From NCBI GenBank assembly GCA_050246015.1, contig JBFWWU010000001.1, positions 1-64,000 of the forward strand: 64,000 bases of DNA. The letters are read 5' to 3'. Each line of letters starts with the position of its first letter. Position 1 is the first letter of the stretch. The notes beneath the pieces are model-generated. The model saw only the letters and a list, made by a program, of their open reading frames with translations, made no database searches and had not been told where the DNA came from. This DNA is from JTS-AC122 sp050246015. Its GTDB lineage: Bacteria; Planctomycetota; Phycisphaerae; Phycisphaerales; UBA1924. Positions 60,451 through 64,000 of this stretch are shown here, in pieces. Made by a program: the position numbers and the translations under genes.

Positions 60451-61221
60451 ATGGTGTGTGGGACACATGCGCAGACGCTGGCCGAGGCCGGCGCCGCGGG
60501 GTACCGGGCCCTGGACGTCTGGAGCGCGTCGGATTCGGGATTGCTGGGGGCGATCGGGGTGTGCGCGGCGGCGACGGCCGCGGCGATCGGCATCACCTGG
60601 TACTCGCAGCGGCTGCGGGAGCGGCGCGCGGCCGGGGGGCACGACCCGTTGGTGCGCGCGGACGTGAGGGCGGGGTTGCCGCATTCGGCGCTGATCGATG
60701 AACTCCTGCGGACCGCGCGCGTGGCGCACCGCGAAGGCATCGGGTCGCTCTCGCATCCGCTGCATCGGTGCAGCGACGCGGACGCGCAGTACGCGATCGA
60801 CCTGGTGTGCTCGCGGGCGGATCCGCGGATCGTGCGCGGCGTGCTGGTGGGGCGCATGGACGGCGGGGAGCACTCACGCGCGGGCGCGGTGCGTTCGGCG
60901 TGGCTGCCGCTCGTCAGCGCGGTGACGCTCGTCGCCGTGTGCGTTCTGCTGATTGCGTCGTGGGTGGTGGACCGCAGTTCGCTGAACAGAACGGGCGCCT
61001 GGCTGTTCGCGGCGTGGTGCACGGCGGCGGCGCTGTGGTGCTTCGCGACGGCGGGGAGGCTCCGGCGTGATGAAGCGAGCACCCGGACAGGCTCGCTGAC
61101 GACGAAGCAGGAGATCATCGTCCTGGCCGCCGAGGCGATCGCGCGGGGCGAATCGGCCGAGGAGATCGAGCGCGCGATCGGGGAGCACCTGGGCCGTTCA
61201 GCCCTGCCGGCGGCGGCGTGA
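60451..61221 (+). CDS. MotA/TolQ/ExbB-like membrane protein
   Basis: This protein of about 256 residues shows hydrophobic helices at about residues 30-50, 150-170 and 180-200. The cytoplasmic segment IDELLRTARVAHREGIGSLS followed by DAQYAIDLVCSRADPRIVRG resembles the MotA loop that contacts the rotor. GGAGG at 6 nt spacing supports ATG 60451. It is followed 200 nt later by a FliL-like gene, which fits a stator role, but the usual fourth helix and the conserved Pro pair are not clear. I treat it as MotA-like with moderate confidence. Confidence 0.55.
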   Translation: MVCGTHAQTLAEAGAAGYRALDVWSASDSGLLGAIGVCAAATAAAIGITWYSQRLRERRAAGGHDPLVRADVRAGLPHSALIDELLRTARVAHREGIGSLSHPLHRCSDADAQYAIDLVCSRADPRIVRGVLVGRMDGGEHSRAGAVRSAWLPLVSAVTLVAVCVLLIASWVVDRSSLNRTGAWLFAAWCTAAALWCFATAGRLRRDEASTRTGSLTTKQEIIVLAAEAIARGESAEEIERAIGEHLGRSALPAAA

Positions 61222-61421
61222 TGGGCGGCCCCCGAGGGCGCGCCCGACGCGCTCCGATAACGCCGGTATCCCGGTACCTGTGTCAAACGCGCCAGTGATA
61301 CCGGCGCGTCGCGGTGGGCCGGGGCAGGTGGTGAGGCGTTCGCGTCAACCCCGGGCGGGCGCCGCTCGATATCTCTCCAAGCGCAGGATCGAGCACGCGG
61401 CCATACGGAGGAACGTGAACC

Positions 61422-62075
61422 ATGGCGGAGAAAGAGACCAAGGCGGAGAAGCCGGCCGAGGGCGCCGCGACCGATGCACCCAAGAAGAAAAAGGGCGGGA
61501 TGAAGGTCATCATCGGCGTCGCGGGCGCCATGGCGATCGAGGGAGCGGTGCTGTTCTTCGTGCTGGGATCCGGCGGCCCGCAGAAGAGCGAGGCGGCGGA
61601 GCAGTCGCACGATCTTGCGCCCGACGCATCGATGGTCCCCGAGGAGCTGCTGGTGGTGGAGGACAAGTTCCAGAACCTGCAGACGGGGCGCGTCTGGGTG
61701 TGGGACGCGGCGATCTACGTGCAGGTCATGAGCCGGGACAAGTCGGCGGTGGAGGAGATCCTCAAGCGTCGAGCCGCGACGATCAAGGAGGGGATCAGCC
61801 AGATTTTCAGCCGGTCGCAGCACGCGCAGCTCGCGGAGCCGGAGCGGCAGACGCTGAACCGGCAGATCTCGACGTTCCTGGACCAACTCATGCAGGAAGA
61901 ACAGAAGACCATCGAACTGGTGGGATCGGCGGCGGCGGGCGAGAGCGGCGGGCACGGCGGCGGGGAGTCGCACGGAGCCGCGCCGAAGCCCAAGAGCACC
62001 GGCGCGTCGTCGTCGGGGAAGTTGATCCAGCGCGTGCTGATACCGAAGTGCCGGGGCTTCCCGACCGACTTCTAG
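61422..62075 (+). CDS. fliL: FliL-like flagellar basal-body protein
   Basis: This 217-residue protein has a basic cytoplasmic start (EKPAEGAATDAPKKKKGG), one transmembrane helix (KVIIGVAGAMAIEGAVLFFV) and a periplasmic FliL domain with AAIYVQVMSRDKSAVEEILK, RAATIKEGISQIFS and LNRQISTFLDQLMQ. FliL surrounds stator units and helps motor function. GGAGG lies 10 nt before ATG 61422. No other flagellar gene is in the window except the MotA-like gene upstream; csrA is far away. The C-terminus has a Gly/Ser linker and a short basic end. Confidence 0.75.
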   Translation: MAEKETKAEKPAEGAATDAPKKKKGGMKVIIGVAGAMAIEGAVLFFVLGSGGPQKSEAAEQSHDLAPDASMVPEELLVVEDKFQNLQTGRVWVWDAAIYVQVMSRDKSAVEEILKRRAATIKEGISQIFSRSQHAQLAEPERQTLNRQISTFLDQLMQEEQKTIELVGSAAAGESGGHGGGESHGAAPKPKSTGASSSGKLIQRVLIPKCRGFPTDF

Positions 62076-62154
62076 GGTCTGCCGGCGAACGCCGCCCGGC
62101 CAGCCCGCGCGGGACGTACACACGCGCGGGCCGCCGGGTCGTGGCGTGGGGCGT

Positions 62155-62874
62155 TCAGCAGGGGCGGCGACGCCGGAACGCGACGAGGAGGCCCAGTGAA
62201 CCCAGGCCGACGGCGCCGGGCGAGGGGACGATGTTCATGGCGCCGATGGCGTAGGAGGTGTTGCCGCCCTCGGTCACGGCGACACGGACCAGGGTGAGAC
62301 CCGGCGCGAGGCCGGAGGTATCGAGGTTGCCCACCGTGCCGCCGTTGAAGAGAACGGTCCCCGCAGTCGTCCAGAGCGGATCGACATGAGCGGCGGAGGC
62401 GTCGGATTCAAGCCCCGGGTTGAGCGGGGCGTTCCAAGGGAGCGCGCGGACCTGCACAGAGGCGTTGGGACCGAAAGGGGGCGCGGCGTACTGGGCGGCG
62501 TACGCTTCGTAGGTGGTCTGATCGAACCCGGTGCCGGGAGGATCGGCGGGACCCGTCATGGTGAGCGCCTGAACACGGAAGGGGACGGGCGTCCCGGGCA
62601 TCCAGCCGCCGGCGCTACCCGAGATGTTCGGGAACATGCAGGCCGGGTCGGGCGAGGGGTAGGAGACCTGGCCGGCGGCGCCGAGCGTGGCGACGCAGCG
62701 CGCGAGCTGGAGCTCGCAGTCGAGGATGCACGCGACCTGATCCCAGTAGTCGCCGGACTCGAGGCAGTGCTCAACGCACATCTTGAAACGAACGAAACTG
62801 GCGCTGGCGGGCGATGAGGCCGTGCCGGCGGCGACCAGAACACTGATGATGGCGAGGGGACGAACGGACTTCAT
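62155..62874 (-). CDS. PEP-CTERM-like exported protein
   Basis: This 239-residue protein has a signal peptide ending SASA and an N-terminal Cys-rich helix pair (MCVEHCLESGDYWDQVACIL, then DCELQLARC). A beta-rich domain follows, ending in NIVPSPGAVGLGSLGLLVAF and an Arg run. AGGAGA 5 nt before the ATG at 62874 sets the start. The tail shows Pro-Ser-Pro instead of PEP, and the hydrophobic helix is short. Function is unknown. Confidence 0.78.
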   Translation of the reverse strand: MKSVRPLAIISVLVAAGTASSPASASFVRFKMCVEHCLESGDYWDQVACILDCELQLARCVATLGAAGQVSYPSPDPACMFPNISGSAGGWMPGTPVPFRVQALTMTGPADPPGTGFDQTTYEAYAAQYAAPPFGPNASVQVRALPWNAPLNPGLESDASAAHVDPLWTTAGTVLFNGGTVGNLDTSGLAPGLTLVRVAVTEGGNTSYAIGAMNIVPSPGAVGLGSLGLLVAFRRRRPC

Positions 62875-63231
62875 GGGATCTCCTTCCGCATAGCAACCAC
62901 CGCCGGGCGCATGGTCAACGCGAACATGCTCCCGGCGAGACAAGAACAGGATGGAGCGAGCGGCGTCCGCCGCCGGGCGTGTGCGCCGCGGCGCGCGTGC
63001 ATTGACGCCCCGGTCACGGCGCCGGGATCGCGCGAGCGATACCGTGGAGGACCAGGACTCCCGGAAGGTAGTGGCTCGAAGTCAGCGGTGAGGCTGACGT
63101 GCAGGACCTGAAGCGGGCCGTGCAGTTCCCGGAGGAGAACGAGCGTGCAGGGTGGGCACTCACGCAGGTGGTGAGCGAGTTCAACTAATTAGGAAGCAAG
63201 AGCGCGAGGGTGTTCGAGCCGAGCGACGCGT
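62875..63231. other. Gene-free stretch with a possible coding remnant
   Basis: No full gene is supported here. On the plus strand a stop-free segment of about 40 codons ends at TAA 63187-63189 and reads like protein (DLKRAVQFPEENERAGWALT), but it has no start codon context and is interrupted upstream by TAG. It may be the remains of a gene. Confidence 0.3.
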
Positions 63232-63567
63232 CAACCCTTGAGTGGCAGCATCGGTGAGATGGTTGCTCGAAGATCGGGCAATCGCACGGCAACAACGTTC
63301 CAGACGATGTCGAGCCGAACCTGGTCGTACCCGTGTCAAGCGGTCGCGCATGCCGGCGATGTCGTCCCAGGGCACGGACGGATGAGCCACGCGGAATGAC
63401 TGGCTCAGACGCTTGGTCGCCTCGCCCAAGAGCATGAGTTGGTGGATGACCGCGGACTGTGACTTTGCGTCGCCCATGAACTCAGATGTGGTCATCCCAC
63501 GCACGAACTCCATGGCCAAACGAGCGGCGCGGCCGATATCCATCAAGCGAATGCTCGTCGTGCTCAC
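63232..63567 (-). pseudogene. HepT-like (DUF86) toxin gene with a frameshift
   Basis: HepT proteins are HEPN-fold RNases paired with MNT nucleotidyltransferase antitoxins. The first frame, from GTG 63567, reads ATKRLSQSF and VPWDDIAGMRDRL, the expected HepT core. At 63336 the frame breaks. The other frame resumes with HGYDQVRLDIVWNVVAVRLP to a TGA at 63232-63234, which is the missing catalytic His and C-terminus (motif R-x4-H). Two bases are missing relative to the family. No MNT partner is beside it. It overlaps the end of sdhB by 4 nt (GTGA). Confidence 0.75.
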
Positions 63568-64000
63568 TTTGGCTTGAACACTCGGAATAGTTTTCTCACC
63601 GGGTCGAAGAACTCATCGACGACCCGCTCCTTGAGCGGGATGATGGCGTTGTCGGTGATGGTGATGTGCTCGGGGCAGACCTTCGTGCAGCACTTGGTGA
63701 TGTTGCAGTAGCCGATGCCGCCTTGATCTTTGAGGTCCTTGATGCGGTCGGCGGTGTCGAGCGGGTGCATCTCCAGCGCGGCGGTGTAGACGAGCAGCCG
63801 CGGGCCCCAGAACTCCTCGTGCTTGTCGTGGTCACGCAAGACGTGGCAGACGTTCTGGCAGAGGAAGCACTCGATGCACTTGCGGAACTCCTGCACGCGG
63901 TCGACGTCAGCCTGCTGCATGCGCCAGGTGCCGTCCGGGGCGTCGGGCTTTCGCGGCGTGAACTTCTTGATTTTTTTCTTAGCGCGGAAGTTCCAGGAGA
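63564..64000 (-). CDS. sdhB: Succinate dehydrogenase iron-sulfur subunit, 3' part (cut by the window edge)
   Basis: This is the C-terminal part of the Fe-S subunit of succinate dehydrogenase/fumarate reductase, which carries electrons from FAD to quinone. It has [4Fe-4S] and [3Fe-4S] ligands in RKCIECFLCQNVCHVLRDH and CNITKCCTKVCPEHITITD, and ends KLFRVFKPK. The frame is open upstream of the ATG at 63920 through NFRAKKKIKKFTPR to the window edge, so the true start is outside. The type matches the SdhB of Delta-proteobacteria and Actinobacteria. sdhA and sdhC should lie beyond the edge. Confidence 0.9.
   Translation of the reverse strand, partial: SWNFRAKKKIKKFTPRKPDAPDGTWRMQQADVDRVQEFRKCIECFLCQNVCHVLRDHDKHEEFWGPRLLVYTAALEMHPLDTADRIKDLKDQGGIGYCNITKCCTKVCPEHITITDNAIIPLKERVVDEFFDPVRKLFRVFKPK

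Overview
This is a GC-rich chromosomal window from a planctomycete, most likely a member of the Phycisphaerae. Four exported proteins end in the paired, Cys-bracketed dockerin module typical of that class (repeats of the TSQDFFDFL type). Three others end in a PEP-CTERM-like tail (Pro-rich stretch, hydrophobic helix, Arg run). These sit beside csrA, a futalosine-pathway mqnC, prepilin-like proteins and an orphan MalG-type permease. No rRNA, tRNA, CRISPR array, prophage or complete insertion sequence was seen.

Layout. 1-9.6 kb is mostly housekeeping: prfB with a +1 frameshift, an HNH nuclease, two small hypothetical genes, a NifU-like scaffold, csrA, metF, aroK, pdhC (E2), folD, a VOC protein and a small HTH regulator. 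9.6-18.1 kb holds a globin, two dockerin-tailed exported proteins, polA and two envelope proteins. 18.2-24.7 kb is a carbohydrate module: a PF10091-type lipoprotein, a PEP-CTERM protein, and an operon of a GH94 phosphorylase, a pseudopilin and a small membrane protein. All three transcription units carry a LacI-type operator just downstream of the -10 box. 24.6-31.2 kb (minus strand) has a PqiA-like protein, a dockerin-tailed protein, a lone MalG-like permease and a frameshifted M61 peptidase. 31.3-35.2 kb has EVE, DUF2238-like and degenerate MBL proteins, then a Cys-rich protein, an HMA lipoprotein and an outer-membrane protein that may handle metal. 35.2-47.5 kb has an MlaF-like ATPase coupled to a saccharopine-dehydrogenase-like protein, a GNAT, a hybrid histidine kinase with a RedB-like partner, a PEP-CTERM protein, a TPR Ser/Thr kinase, UDP-glucuronate decarboxylase and a Lon-N-domain protein. 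48-64 kb has a large zinc metalloprotease, nuoI, a dockerin-tailed TIGR03790-like protein, an S10 peptidase, mqnC, bshB1-like, DUF1844, MotA-like and FliL-like proteins, a frameshifted HepT and the 3' part of sdhB.

Two expression styles are visible. Many genes have a good Shine-Dalgarno. At least a dozen others have a TANNNT -10 box only 5-8 nt before the start codon and look leaderless. The plus strand is C-rich on the left and G-rich on the right regardless of gene direction, switching near 19 kb; this suggests a replication-related landmark or an inversion edge.

The best candidates for unusual biology are the LacI-type glucan module with its embedded pseudopilin, the UAA-type prfB frameshift site, the FolD with three altered catalytic residues, and the poly-G-interrupted M61 peptidase. 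Functions are assigned from recognised motifs only; no database search was run.
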